The notes under the pieces were generated by a model. The model was given only the letters and a program-made list of their open reading frames with translations, had not been told where the DNA came from and made no database searches. Source: JBEVJK01 sp963791325 (GTDB lineage: Bacteria; Pseudomonadota; Alphaproteobacteria; Rhizobiales; Rhizobiaceae). From it: DNA of 64,000 nucleotides. The translations under genes and the position numbers were made by a program. This document shows positions 1-9,583 of this stretch, in pieces; positions within the stretch are counted from its first letter, which is position 1, and every line of letters starts with the position of its first letter. The DNA lies in the NCBI GenBank assembly GCA_963791325.1, contig CAWBRU010000011.1, forward strand, positions 124,001 through 188,000, given 5' to 3'.

Positions 1-1058
1 GCTGGTATCCGGCCTCGCTGACCAAGCTGATGACGGCCTATGTGACCTTCCGAGCGATCGATGCGGGCGAACTCAACCTGCGCTCGCCGATCACGATCTC
101 CAAGCACGCCGCCGGCCAGCCGCCGAGCAAGATGGGCTACAAGCCCGGCGAGGTGATCAGCCTCGACAACGCGCTGAAGATGCTGGTGGTGAAGTCGGCC
201 AACGACATCGCCATGGCCATCGGCGAGAATGTCGGCGGCAACGAGCGCGCCTTCGTCGCGCGGATGAACCGCGAGGCCTTCCGGCTCGGCATGGCCGGCA
301 CCCGGTTCGTCAACCCCAACGGCCTGCACGACCTCGGCCAGTTCACCAACGCCCATGACCTGGCGGTGCTGGTCAGGGCGCTGCGTACGGAATTCCCGCA
401 ATACGCCTCCTATTTCACCATCGAGGCGATCGGTGCGGGCAAGAAGACGATGAAGACCAATGTCGATCTGCTTGGCCGTTTCACCGGCGCGGACGGCATG
501 AAGACCGGCTTCATCTGCCCGTCGGGATTCAATCTGATCGCCTCGGCGACCCGCAACAAGCAGACGCTGGCGGTGGTGATCCTCGGCTCGATCAATCCGC
601 ATGTGCGCGCCGACCAGGCCGCCGACATGCTCGGCAAGGGTTTTGAGCAGAAGGACGTGCCGACGACGACATTGGAGACGCTGAAGCCCTATGGCGACGG
701 CCAGCAAACGGCGACCGACATGCGTGCCGAGATCTGTCTCAGGCCGGCGCGCACCGAGAAGCTGGACAAGGTCGACGACAAGGGCAAGCCGATTTTCACC
801 TCGCCCTATCTCCACGACCGTCCGCAGCAGCTCGATGTCGTTGCCGTCGGCCCCGGCGGAGCAGACGGCCCGGTGCCGCAAGCCTTCGCCGAAGCGCTGG
901 CGGCCGGCGTCGGTCCCGACATCTCCAGCGTGCCCGTTCCGACCCCGCGTCCCGATTATCCCACCGCGGCGGACCAGGCGCCGGGTGCCGGCAAGGCCGA
1001 TCAGGCCCCCGATGCGGGCAAGCTGAAAGCTGCCAAGGCCGACCAGGTCGGCGGCTGA
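1..1058 (+). CDS. D-alanyl-D-alanine carboxypeptidase (peptidase S11), 5' end outside window
   Basis: A periplasmic penicillin-binding protein that trims the terminal D-Ala from peptidoglycan stem peptides. The reading frame is open from base 3. The catalytic SxxK motif (SLTK) is encoded at bases 15-26, before the first in-window ATG at base 30, so that ATG is not the start and the gene begins upstream of the window. The other two active-site motifs follow in order: SAN at 195-203 and KTG at 501-509. The C-terminal part after about base 700 is Pro/Ala-rich and ends in a low-complexity tail with a repeated Ala-Gly-Lys-Ala-Asp-Gln-type unit. The signal peptide is not visible. The COG0523 GTPase starts 6 bp downstream. 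Confidence 0.93.
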   Translation, partial: WYPASLTKLMTAYVTFRAIDAGELNLRSPITISKHAAGQPPSKMGYKPGEVISLDNALKMLVVKSANDIAMAIGENVGGNERAFVARMNREAFRLGMAGTRFVNPNGLHDLGQFTNAHDLAVLVRALRTEFPQYASYFTIEAIGAGKKTMKTNVDLLGRFTGADGMKTGFICPSGFNLIASATRNKQTLAVVILGSINPHVRADQAADMLGKGFEQKDVPTTTLETLKPYGDGQQTATDMRAEICLRPARTEKLDKVDDKGKPIFTSPYLHDRPQQLDVVAVGPGGADGPVPQAFAEALAAGVGPDISSVPVPTPRPDYPTAADQAPGAGKADQAPDAGKLKAAKADQVGG

Positions 1059-1064
1059 GCTCCG

Positions 1065-2201
1065 ATGCAGCCCGCCGACGCCATTCCCGTAACGGTGCTC
1101 ACCGGATTCCTCGGCGCCGGCAAGACCACATGGCTCAACCGGCTGCTCAGCGATCCGGATCTCGCCGACACGGCCGTCATCATCAACGAGTTCGGCCAGG
1201 TGCCGATCGATCATCTCCTCGTCGAGACTGCCTCCGACGGGGTGATCGAGCTTTCCGACGGCTGTATTTGCTGCACGGTCAGGGGAGAACTGGTCGATAC
1301 GCTGGCCGAGCTCATCGATCGCCTGCAGACCGGCCGCATCGGCCGGCTGGCCCGTGTCGTCATCGAGACTACCGGCTTGGCCGATCCGGCCCCCGTGCTG
1401 CAGGCGCTGATGGCGCACCCGGTTCTGGCTCAGGCGTTCCGGCTGGACGGGGTGGTGTGCTTGGTCGACGCTTTCCATGGCATGGCGACGCTCGATGCCT
1501 ATGGCGAAGCCGTCCGCCAAGCGGCGATGGCCGACCGCCTCGTGATCAGCAAGTCGGACATTGCCGGCGCCAAGACCGCGGCGCTGACGGCGCGGCTGCG
1601 GCAGCTCAACCCCGCCGCCGAAATCCTCGACGGGCAGAGCTGTGCGGCGGCCGGTGCGGCCTTGATTGCCTGCGGGCTCTACGATCCAGCGGCCAAGACC
1701 GCCGCCGTTGCACGCTGGCTTGGGGGTTCGTTCGGCGCCGGGCCGCACGGTCATCAGGCTCACGGTGATGCCGGGTATGGCCATGACGATGCGGCCTGCA
1801 GACATGATCGCCGCATCGCTGCGGTGTCCCTCGCCGTCGACCGGCCGCTGCCGCGCGCTGCCGTTTTTACCTTCCTCGATCTTCTTGACGCCACCCTGGG
1901 CGACCGGCTGTTGCGACTGAAGGGCATCGTCGAGCTCGCCGAGGACGGCACCCGGCCGCTGGTGCTGCACGCGGTGCAGCGCACATTCCATCCGCCGGTC
2001 CGGCTGCCTGCCTGGCCGGACGCTACCCGCGGCACCCGGCTGGTGCTGATTGCGATCGACGCGGCGGAAGACTATCTGCGCCGCCTGATTGCCGCGGCGG
2101 TCAGCCAACCGGCGGTCGACACGCCCGACCGTGCCGCGATTGCGGACAATCCGCTGGCGATCTCCGGCCTCGGCAGCCTGCCACGGAGAGTGACTCGATG
2201 A
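1065..2201 (+). CDS. CobW/COG0523-family GTP-binding metal chaperone
   Basis: A G3E-family GTPase of the kind that delivers zinc or cobalt to client proteins in the cytoplasm. Visible features are the P-loop GFLGAGKT (residues 14-21), the CxCC metal site in DGCICC (67-70), an ISKSD guanine-specificity motif near residue 163, and a His/Asp-rich stretch at about 225-247 just before the CobW C-terminal domain. At 378 aa it is a normal length. It starts 6 bp after the carboxypeptidase and overlaps the next small gene by 4 bp (ATGA). It could be a zinc chaperone or a cobalamin-linked CobW. cobS-cobT lie 8 kb away rather than adjacent, and no Zur-like box was recognised, so the metal is undecided. 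Confidence 0.88.
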   Translation: MQPADAIPVTVLTGFLGAGKTTWLNRLLSDPDLADTAVIINEFGQVPIDHLLVETASDGVIELSDGCICCTVRGELVDTLAELIDRLQTGRIGRLARVVIETTGLADPAPVLQALMAHPVLAQAFRLDGVVCLVDAFHGMATLDAYGEAVRQAAMADRLVISKSDIAGAKTAALTARLRQLNPAAEILDGQSCAAAGAALIACGLYDPAAKTAAVARWLGGSFGAGPHGHQAHGDAGYGHDDAACRHDRRIAAVSLAVDRPLPRAAVFTFLDLLDATLGDRLLRLKGIVELAEDGTRPLVLHAVQRTFHPPVRLPAWPDATRGTRLVLIAIDAAEDYLRRLIAAAVSQPAVDTPDRAAIADNPLAISGLGSLPRRVTR

Positions 2202-2515
2202 AACGGCTCGTTACAGCTCTGCTTCTCGCCCTGTGTGCCGGTGTCGGCCCGGCCGGCGCAATCGCCAAGCTGACATCCACGCGGATGTCCTGCCAAGCGA
2301 TTCAGGCGGCGGTCGTGCAGGCGGGTGCTGCGATCGTCGGCCACCAGTCGACGCGGGTGCCTGGGCTGCCGATCTATGACCGCTACGTCCGCAACCGGCT
2401 GTTCTGCAGCGGTGAAGAGGTGACCGAGACCAAGTTCGTCCCGGCTCTCGACACGCCTTACTGCCCGCTTTATCGCTGCGTGCCGATCGAGTTTGAGGAT
2501 TTCAACCGGCGCTGA
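2198..2515 (+). CDS. small secreted protein of unknown function
   Basis: No family was recognised. The 105-aa product starts with a clear signal peptide (MKRLVTALLLALCAGVGPAGA, cleaved near residue 21-23), so it is probably periplasmic. The mature part holds four cysteines, which would allow two disulfides, and no transmembrane segment. The ATG overlaps the stop of the COG0523 gene (ATGA), so the two are probably co-translated. A metal-related periplasmic role is conceivable from that link but there is no motif to support it. Confidence 0.7.
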   Translation: MKRLVTALLLALCAGVGPAGAIAKLTSTRMSCQAIQAAVVQAGAAIVGHQSTRVPGLPIYDRYVRNRLFCSGEEVTETKFVPALDTPYCPLYRCVPIEFEDFNRR

Positions 2516-2552
2516 CAGCGGCCCGGAGCCGAGATCTTTCCGCTTTCCTGGT

Positions 2553-2786
2553 CTAGGCGCCGCGCTCGACCAGGAAGCGGTGGCCGCCGGCCAGGGGCTC
2601 GGTTGCGACGAGCTGATGGCGGTCGTCGCGGCAGAAGGCGGGAATGTCGATGACGGCGAGCGGATCGGTGGTCTCGATCCAGAGGCGGGAGCCGGGCGGC
2701 ATTGCAGCCAGGCGCTTGCGCGCCTTGAGCACCGGCAGCGGACACTTCAAGCCGCGCAGATCGTAGATCTCGGCGGTTGCGCTCAC
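2553..2786 (-). CDS. TusA/SirA-family sulfur-carrier protein
   Basis: A small (77 aa) cytoplasmic sulfurtransferase-type protein. The N-terminal signature LRGLKCPLPVLKARK contains the CPxP motif whose cysteine carries the persulfide, and the remainder fits the compact two-layer TusA fold. It lies 4 bp downstream of the L,D-transpeptidase gene on the same strand, although the functions are unrelated. Whether it serves tRNA thiolation, molybdenum cofactor assembly or another sulfur route cannot be read from the sequence. Confidence 0.88.
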   Translation of the reverse strand: MSATAEIYDLRGLKCPLPVLKARKRLAAMPPGSRLWIETTDPLAVIDIPAFCRDDRHQLVATEPLAGGHRFLVERGA

Positions 2787-2790
2787 GGCT

Positions 2791-4077
2791 TCAGCCGCCG
2801 AACAGATTGCCCAGCTTCTTGCGGACGCTGCTCAGCACGCCTGTGCCCGCGCCATCATCGGCCGGCTGCACGGAGGAGGTCTCCGTCACCGTCGGCTGGA
2901 CGACCGCCTCGGCGGGCGCCTCGGCAGGGGCTTGCTGGGGAGCTTTCGCAGCCGCTGCGGCAGCCGCCTTATCGGCCTCCGCCTGCTGCTTCGCTGCGGC
3001 CTTCTGCTGGGCAGCCTGCGCCTTGGCAGCCTTGTCGGCATCGATCGCCGCCATCTTGCGCCCCAGCGGCGAGTCGATACGCCCCATCCGGCCGGTCACG
3101 GTGACGCTGCCGTCCGCATTGAGCGACGGCGGCTCGATCGGCACCCGTTCGCCGCGGGCCCGCGCACGCGACCACTCCGAGACCAAAGCGGCCTCCTTGG
3201 TGCCGCCGATGGTTGGCTTGGGCGCCGGCTTGGACGACGTCACTGCGCTGGTAAAGGCAGCCTCGTAGGTCGATTGGTAGCCCTGATAGGCCATGCGCAG
3301 CGAATCGGGCTGGGTCGTTGCCGGACAGGCGCCGGTCGGGTTGAACACCGAGCCCGGCACGGCAGTCTGGTTGAACACATAGCGGCCCTCGCAGACGTCG
3401 ACCTTCGGGGGCACCTTGGTGATCTCGAAATAGTCGTAGCCCGCCTTGAGCATCTGCCAGAACGGATAATTCGGGTCGTTGCGGTAGCGGGCCATGTTGG
3501 CCGCCGTCATCCGGAACGGATAGGCCTCGATCTGGAACTCGGTCTGGCCGCCGCGGAAGGCGTCACGGCCGAAGGCGTAGATCTGTTCGATCTGCTCGTC
3601 ATTCATCGAATAGCAGCCGGACGACGAGCAGGCCCCATGCACCATCAGATTGGCGCCGGTGCGGCCATGGGCCCGGTCATAGGCGTTGGGATAGCCGATG
3701 TTGAAGGACAGATGGTAGTTGGAGTTGGGGTTCATCTGCGCCGGACGCACGGTATAGAAGCCTTCGGGAGCCTGGCGGTCCCCTTCGGTGAACTTCGGCC
3801 CGAGCTTTCCCGACCATTTGCAGATGTCGTATTGGGCGATCATGTCGTAGCGCCCATTGGTCTTCTGCTTCCAGATTTCGAGCTTGCCTTCCTCCTTGAA
3901 GATGCGCGCCATGACCGGTGAGCCGCGGCTCATGCCCTTGGCCCGCATCTGGGCAAGCACTTTGCCCGGCAACGGCTTCTCGGCATTGGCATTGAGGCCA
4001 CTCAGGGTGGAATCGTTGCAGCCCGCGGCAAGCACGGCAACGCCCAGCAAAGCAGCACGCATGGAATTCGAAAGCAT
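2791..4077 (-). CDS. YkuD-type L,D-transpeptidase, lipoprotein
   Basis: A murein cross-linking or protein-anchoring L,D-transpeptidase. The start at 4077 (MLSNSM...) is preferred over the upstream start at 4128, because it places a lipoprotein signal directly at the N terminus: hydrophobic core, then LAAGC with the lipidated cysteine at residue 20. A further ATG at 4062 is also possible. The catalytic motif reads HGACSSSGCYSM, with His near 147 and the nucleophilic Cys near 155. The last 100 residues are Ala/Lys/Gln-rich with a predicted helical, charged stretch followed by Pro and acidic sequence, perhaps a wall-spanning tail. TusA follows 4 bp downstream. Confidence 0.88.
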   Translation of the reverse strand: MLSNSMRAALLGVAVLAAGCNDSTLSGLNANAEKPLPGKVLAQMRAKGMSRGSPVMARIFKEEGKLEIWKQKTNGRYDMIAQYDICKWSGKLGPKFTEGDRQAPEGFYTVRPAQMNPNSNYHLSFNIGYPNAYDRAHGRTGANLMVHGACSSSGCYSMNDEQIEQIYAFGRDAFRGGQTEFQIEAYPFRMTAANMARYRNDPNYPFWQMLKAGYDYFEITKVPPKVDVCEGRYVFNQTAVPGSVFNPTGACPATTQPDSLRMAYQGYQSTYEAAFTSAVTSSKPAPKPTIGGTKEAALVSEWSRARARGERVPIEPPSLNADGSVTVTGRMGRIDSPLGRKMAAIDADKAAKAQAAQQKAAAKQQAEADKAAAAAAAKAPQQAPAEAPAEAVVQPTVTETSSVQPADDGAGTGVLSSVRKKLGNLFGG

Positions 4078-4274
4078 GTCTCTTACGCGTCGTCTCGTCA
4101 GCCTGTCGCGCTCGACCGGCCGAACCATGGATCCGCCGGCAGCTCTAATCCGTTAAACTTGCAAAACCATTACTGCAAGCGCCACTCCTCGCCCGCAGCC
4201 ACGAATAAGGCCAAAACCAGCGGCGATTTTGTGGCAAAAGCACGCACCAGGCTTGCCCGAGCCTCCCGGAACGG

Positions 4275-5225
4275 TCACAGGGAGCGGCCGATCGCCAGAT
4301 ATTTGTCGCGCCGCTGTTCGCGGAAGTCCATGTTCTGGCCGGCGAAATCGCTGAGCGTATGGGCGATCTGGTCGCCGGTCGCGGCGATCACTGCGGCCGC
4401 CCCGCGATGGGCGCCCCCGAGCGGCTCGGCGATGATGCCGTCGATGATCTTCAGATCGAGCAGGTCCTGGGCGGTGATCTTCATGCTGGTGGCGGCGTCG
4501 CGCGCGCGGGTGGAATCGTGCCACAGGATCGAGGCCGCACCCTCGGGCGAAATAACCGAATAGATCGCATGTTCGAGCATGTAGACGCGGTTGGCGGTGG
4601 CGAGCGCAATCGCGCCGCCCGAGCCGCCCTCGCCGATGATCACCGACAGCGACGGAATCCTGAGCGCCAGGCAGGCCGAGGTCGAGCGGGCGATCGCTTC
4701 GGCCTGGCCGCGCTCCTCGGCGCCGATGCCGGGATAGGCGCCGGCGGTGTCGACCAGGGTGATCAGCGGCACCTTGAACCGGTCGGCAAGCTCCATGATG
4801 CGCACCGCCTTACGGTAGCCTTCAGGCTTGGCCATGCCGAAATTGTGCTTGAGACGGCTCTTGGTGTCGGAGCCCTTTTCCTGGCCGATGACGGCGACGG
4901 GCTCGCCGCGGAAGCGTGCGAAGCCGCCAATGATGGCGTGGTCCTCGCCGAAACCGCGGTCGCCGGCGAGCGGGGTGAAGTCGCTGAACAGGCCCCCGAC
5001 ATAGTCGAGGCAGTGCGGCCGGTCGGGATGGCGGGCGACTTGCGCCTTCTGCCAGGGGGTCAAGGCGCGGTAAGCTTCGCGCAACGCGTCTTGCGACCGC
5101 CGCTCGAGCCGCGCGATCTCGTCGGCGACGTCGACGGCCCCGCCATCTTCCGAAAGCTTCTTCAGCTCCAGGATCTTGCCCTCGAGGTCGGCAACAGGCT
5201 TTTCGAAATCGAGATAATTGTACAT
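4275..5225 (-). CDS. accA: acetyl-CoA carboxylase carboxyltransferase subunit alpha
   Basis: Alpha half of the carboxyltransferase that moves CO2 from biocytin to acetyl-CoA to make malonyl-CoA. The N terminus MYNYLDFEKP is the usual AccA start, which fixes the start at 5225 rather than the longer frame reaching 5309. The product is 316 aa, the family length. Crotonase-fold glycine motifs (GGFARF, GEGGSGGAIAL) and the conserved AYPGIGAEERGQAEAI segment are present. The gene follows xerD by about 90 bp on the same strand. Confidence 0.97.
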   Translation of the reverse strand: MYNYLDFEKPVADLEGKILELKKLSEDGGAVDVADEIARLERRSQDALREAYRALTPWQKAQVARHPDRPHCLDYVGGLFSDFTPLAGDRGFGEDHAIIGGFARFRGEPVAVIGQEKGSDTKSRLKHNFGMAKPEGYRKAVRIMELADRFKVPLITLVDTAGAYPGIGAEERGQAEAIARSTSACLALRIPSLSVIIGEGGSGGAIALATANRVYMLEHAIYSVISPEGAASILWHDSTRARDAATSMKITAQDLLDLKIIDGIIAEPLGGAHRGAAAVIAATGDQIAHTLSDFAGQNMDFREQRRDKYLAIGRSL

Positions 5226-5315
5226 GCCCGAATGGACCAGAACGCCAGCGGATGAAAATAAGGCCGGGAGGCCGAAAAAGCCGCACCGGCGTCTGAACGA
5301 AGCCCTCAAATAGCG

Positions 5316-6232
<917 letters not shown>

Positions 6233-6236
<4 letters not shown>

Positions 6237-6400
6237 TGCAGGCCGGGATGATTGAGCCGGTCGGCGGGAATGCGCACCGTCATCTCGCCCTGCTTGGGCT
6301 CGACATAGGTGACCAGTGCAAGCATGGCGCCATAGATCACGCCGGCAATCACCGCCAGGGTCATCAGCAAGCGAAATAGAGTCGGCATGGGAATCGGCAT
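6233..6400 (-). CDS. 55-aa membrane-anchored small protein upstream of xerD
   Basis: Translated by hand from the gap upstream of xerD. It begins MPIPMPTLFRLLMTLAVIAG, has one strong hydrophobic helix (about residues 8-32), then Val-Glu-Pro-Lys and a short polar C terminus ending in NHPGLQ. Its TGA overlaps the xerD ATG as ATGA, which supports real translation and coupling to xerD. The Glu-Pro-Lys segment followed by a Thr-Val-Arg-Ile-Pro stretch resembles short conserved proteins seen next to xerD in Rhizobiales (recalled, not searched). Function unknown. A divergent promoter region shared with aroK probably lies at 6401-6531. Confidence 0.75.
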
Positions 6401-6531
6401 CGCCCGTGTTCTCGTCGTCGCTTGGCGCCCTTATGCGGCGGCGACTCGGCCATTTCAAGGCGCCTGCCGGCGGGGTGCCCTCCTTGACGCAAGGCGCATT
6501 TCATGGCGATAGGGCGGCCGGAGATCTGCCG

Positions 6532-7131
6532 ATGACGACGATCGACTTCGCCCCGCCGGAGCGGACGGTGCTGTTGCTCAGCCAGCTTGGGCAGCGCTCG
6601 ATCGTCTTCGTCGGGCTGATGGGCGCCGGCAAGACAGCGATCGGCCGCAAGGTCGCTCAGGCGCTCGGACTGGGGTTCACCGACAGCGATCACGAGATCG
6701 AGGCCGTGTCGCGGCTCACCATTCCCGAGCTGTTCGAACTTTATGGCGAGACCGAATTTCGGGCGCTGGAGCAGCGCGTGATCCTGCGTCTGCTCGACGC
6801 AGGCCCCCAGGTGGTGTCGACCGGCGGCGGCGCGTTCATGAATGCGCTGACCCGTGAGGCGATCGCCGCGCGCGGCGTGTCGGTGTGGCTGAAGGCCGAC
6901 CTGGAAACGCTGATGGCGCGGGTTCTCAAGAAGCAGAACCGGCCGTTGCTGAAGCAGCCGGACCCGCGCGGGGTGATGCTGCGGCTGATCGAGGAGCGCT
7001 ACCCGGTCTACGCCACCGCCGACGTCACCGTGCCGACGCGGGAGGAGCGCAAGGAGGTGATTGCCGAGGAGGTGATCGCGGCGCTGCAGCTTTCGCTTTC
7101 CGGCGGCGCGGCGCGGGAGAGCAATGGATGA
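6532..7131 (+). CDS. aroK: shikimate kinase
   Basis: Phosphorylates shikimate at the 3-OH with ATP, the fifth step of the shikimate pathway. The start at 6532 (MTTIDFAPPERTV) gives 199 aa. The P-loop GLMGAGKTAIG lies near residue 27, followed by the DSD shikimate-binding motif in GFTDSDHEIE and the GGG loop in STGGGAFMN. An in-frame extension to 6316 exists but lies in the divergent promoter region. The stop overlaps the aroB start (ATGA), so the pair is translationally coupled. Confidence 0.95.
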   Translation: MTTIDFAPPERTVLLLSQLGQRSIVFVGLMGAGKTAIGRKVAQALGLGFTDSDHEIEAVSRLTIPELFELYGETEFRALEQRVILRLLDAGPQVVSTGGGAFMNALTREAIAARGVSVWLKADLETLMARVLKKQNRPLLKQPDPRGVMLRLIEERYPVYATADVTVPTREERKEVIAEEVIAALQLSLSGGAARESNG

Positions 7132-8246
7132 GCGGCGCCGTGCACACCGTCTCGGTCGGCCTGGGCGCGCGCAGCTACGAGATCCTGATCGGCCACGGGC
7201 TGCTCGACCGGGCCGGCGCGGAGCTGGCGCGTCGGCTGCCCGGGGCACGCTTTGCCGTGGTCACGGACAGCAATGTCGCCGGCCAGCAGCTTGCGCGGTT
7301 GAGCGACGGCTTGGCCGCGGCGGGATTGTCGGCGACGCCGATCGTCGTTCCCCCGGGCGAAAAGACAAAAAGCTTCGCACTGCTTGAAGAGGTGGTCGAC
7401 CAGCTGCTCGCCGCCAGGCTCGAGCGCGGCGATGCCGTGCTGGCGCTGGGCGGCGGCGTGATCGGCGACCTTGCCGGCTTTGCCGCCGGCATCGTGCGGC
7501 GCGGCATGGCTTTCGTGCAGCTGCCGACCTCGCTCCTGGCGCAGGTGGATTCGGCGGTCGGCGGCAAGACCGGGATCAACAGCCGCCGCGGCAAGAACCT
7601 GGTCGGCGTCTTCCATCAGCCGCGCCTGGTGCTGTCCGACACCGGCGCGCTGGATACCTTGCCGCCGCGCGAGTTCCGTGCCGGCTATGCCGAGGTGGTC
7701 AAATACGGCCTGATCGACCGGCCGGAATTCTTCGCCTGGCTGGAGGGGAATGCGGCGGAGGTATTTGCCGGCGGTCCGGCGCGCGCGCAGGCGATCGCCC
7801 AATCCTGCCAGGCAAAGGCCGATGTCGTTGCCCGAGACGAGTTCGAGACCGGCGACCGGGCGCTGCTCAATCTCGGCCATACCTTCGGCCACGCGCTCGA
7901 GGCGGCGACCAACTACGACGGCGGCCGGCTGGTCCACGGCGAGGCGGTAGCGATCGGGCTGGCGCTGGCGCATCGGTTTTCGGTGCGGCTCAACCTGTTG
8001 AGTCCCGGCGACGCGGAGCGGGTGGAGGCCCATCTCGGCGCCGTCGGGTTGCCGGTCGGCCTGGCCGACGTGCCGGGTGGGCTGCCGGACGCCCAAACGC
8101 TGCTCGGCTTCATCGCCCAGGACAAGAAGGTGTCGCGCGGCACCTTGACCTTCATCCTGACGCGCGGCATCGGGCGCGCCTTCGTCGCCGGCGACGTCGC
8201 GGCAGCCGAGGTGCTGGCGTTCCTGGAGGAGGCGCTGGCACCATGA
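7128..8246 (+). CDS. aroB: 3-dehydroquinate synthase
   Basis: Converts DAHP to 3-dehydroquinate, the second shikimate step, using NAD and a divalent metal. At 372 aa it is a normal length. Visible features are the nucleotide-binding GGGVIGDLAGFAAG, the PTSLLAQVDSAVGGKTGIN signature, and the metal-binding His in LGHTFGHALE and LVHGEAVAIG. The start at 7128 overlaps the aroK stop as ATGA. The stop in turn overlaps the next gene as ATGA, making a three-gene coupled operon. Confidence 0.96.
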   Translation: MSGAVHTVSVGLGARSYEILIGHGLLDRAGAELARRLPGARFAVVTDSNVAGQQLARLSDGLAAAGLSATPIVVPPGEKTKSFALLEEVVDQLLAARLERGDAVLALGGGVIGDLAGFAAGIVRRGMAFVQLPTSLLAQVDSAVGGKTGINSRRGKNLVGVFHQPRLVLSDTGALDTLPPREFRAGYAEVVKYGLIDRPEFFAWLEGNAAEVFAGGPARAQAIAQSCQAKADVVARDEFETGDRALLNLGHTFGHALEAATNYDGGRLVHGEAVAIGLALAHRFSVRLNLLSPGDAERVEAHLGAVGLPVGLADVPGGLPDAQTLLGFIAQDKKVSRGTLTFILTRGIGRAFVAGDVAAAEVLAFLEEALAP

Positions 8247-9133
8247 TCGGCGCGGCGCTCGCCGTCGCTGTGCTCCTGCTTGCCGCGGCTGCAGCGGTGA
8301 TCCTGCGCAAGCCGCTTCTGGCGCTCCTCAACCTCGAGCTGGTCGACCGGGCGCAACGTCGCGGTGCCCTCGACGAGTTGCGCGAGACCATCGACCGGCT
8401 GTCGCGCGAGGCTCAGGTGATGAAGCAGGACCGCGACCGGGTCGGCGGACTGCTTGCCCTGCACGAGCTCGAGGTCTCGGACGTGATGGTCCATCGCACC
8501 AATATGGGTTCCGTCAATGCCGACAGTCCGGCGGCGAGCGTGGTGCGCGAGATCCTGCAGAGCCCGCACACCCGCATGCCGATCTGGCGCGGCACGGCCG
8601 ACAACATCGTCGGGGTCCTGCATGTCAAGGACCTGCTTCGGGCGCTCGACGACGTCGGCAACGATCCAGCCCGCGTCGACATCGCCAAGATCGCCAGCAA
8701 GCCCTGGTTCGTGCCCGATACCACCAAGCTGAAGGACCAGCTCAACGCGTTTCTGCGCCGCAAAACCCATTTTGCCCTGGTCGTCGACGAATATGGCGAG
8801 GTCGAGGGCTTGGTCACGCTGGAGGACATCATCGAGGAGATCGTCGGCGATATCGCCGACGAGCACGACGTCGAGATCCAGGGGGTGCGTCAGGAGGCCG
8901 ACGGGTCGGTGGTGGTCGACGGCACGGTGCCGATCCGCGACTTGAACAGGGTGCTCGACTGGAGCTTGCCGGACGACGAGGCGACGACGATCGCCGGCCT
9001 GGTGATCCACGAGGCGCAGTCGATCCCGGAGGAGAAGCAGGCCTTCACCTTCCATGGCAAGCGGTTCATCGTGCTTGCCCGCGACAAGAACCGCCTGGCG
9101 CGGATCCGCATTCGCCCGGCAGGGCAGGGGTGA
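8243..9133 (+). CDS. CBS-domain CorC/HlyC-like protein lacking most of the DUF21 membrane domain
   Basis: Resembles the cytoplasmic half of CNNM/CorC magnesium-cobalt efflux proteins. One hydrophobic helix (residues 2-24) is followed by a linker, a paired CBS region starting at LEVSDVMVHRTNMG and ending with a VVDEYGEVEGLVTLEDIIEEIVGDI signature (given here in part), and a C-terminal CorC_HlyC transporter-associated domain. Full-length relatives are about 430 aa with a DUF21 domain of three to four helices. This one has 296 aa and a single helix. The start is fixed by the ATGA overlap with intact aroB, so the missing part is not hidden upstream. Transport on its own seems unlikely. Confidence 0.85.
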   Translation: MIGAALAVAVLLLAAAAAVILRKPLLALLNLELVDRAQRRGALDELRETIDRLSREAQVMKQDRDRVGGLLALHELEVSDVMVHRTNMGSVNADSPAASVVREILQSPHTRMPIWRGTADNIVGVLHVKDLLRALDDVGNDPARVDIAKIASKPWFVPDTTKLKDQLNAFLRRKTHFALVVDEYGEVEGLVTLEDIIEEIVGDIADEHDVEIQGVRQEADGSVVVDGTVPIRDLNRVLDWSLPDDEATTIAGLVIHEAQSIPEEKQAFTFHGKRFIVLARDKNRLARIRIRPAGQG

Positions 9134-9135
9134 GC

Positions 9136-9438
9136 CTACCAGCGCGTCGTCTCGCCGGGCGCCGCCGGTTCGATCGCCAGCGCATGGACCCCGCCCGCGA
9201 ACTCGGCGGCAAGCAGCGCATTGACCAGGCGGTGGCGCTCCAGCCGGCTCTTGCCGGCGAAGGCGGGCGCGACGATGCGGATGCGGAAATGGGTCTCCCC
9301 GGTGCCGTCATAGACGGCGTGGTGGCCGGATGCCTCATGATGGTGGCCGGCATGGAGATGGCTCTCGTTGATGACCTCCAGCCGGTCGGGCGAAAACGCC
9401 GCCGCAAGCTTGCTTTCCATCGCCGCCTGTATGGACAT
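9136..9438 (-). CDS. BolA-family protein
   Basis: A small (100 aa) BolA-fold protein. These proteins pair with monothiol glutaredoxins to handle Fe-S clusters and iron signalling. The start at 9438 (MSIQAAMESKLAAAF) is chosen over an upstream in-frame ATG because it gives the usual BolA N terminus. The segment from VINESHLHAGH to HFRIRIVAPAF carries the His residues used for cluster binding, and RHRLVNALLAAE is the conserved helix. It is divergent from the J-domain gene, with 145 bp between them. The two flank the same promoter region, a pairing common in Rhizobiales upstream of cobS-cobT. Confidence 0.93.
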   Translation of the reverse strand: MSIQAAMESKLAAAFSPDRLEVINESHLHAGHHHEASGHHAVYDGTGETHFRIRIVAPAFAGKSRLERHRLVNALLAAEFAGGVHALAIEPAAPGETTRW

Positions 9439-9583
9439 CCCGGTCTCCTTGCACCACATGTGCCTCGACCGCCACAACCCCCATGAATTGCGCGCCGCCC
9501 CGGCACAAATCAGCGGTTAGGTTCATCGCCGGGCAAATGTCAATTCTTGTTTCGCGCGGCGAAGCTCCCATAATCGATCCCAG

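Noticed and set aside
7008..8096. 362-aa open frame antisense to aroB
   Set aside because: Shadow of a well-supported aroB; composition is Arg/Gln/Gly-rich without domain features.
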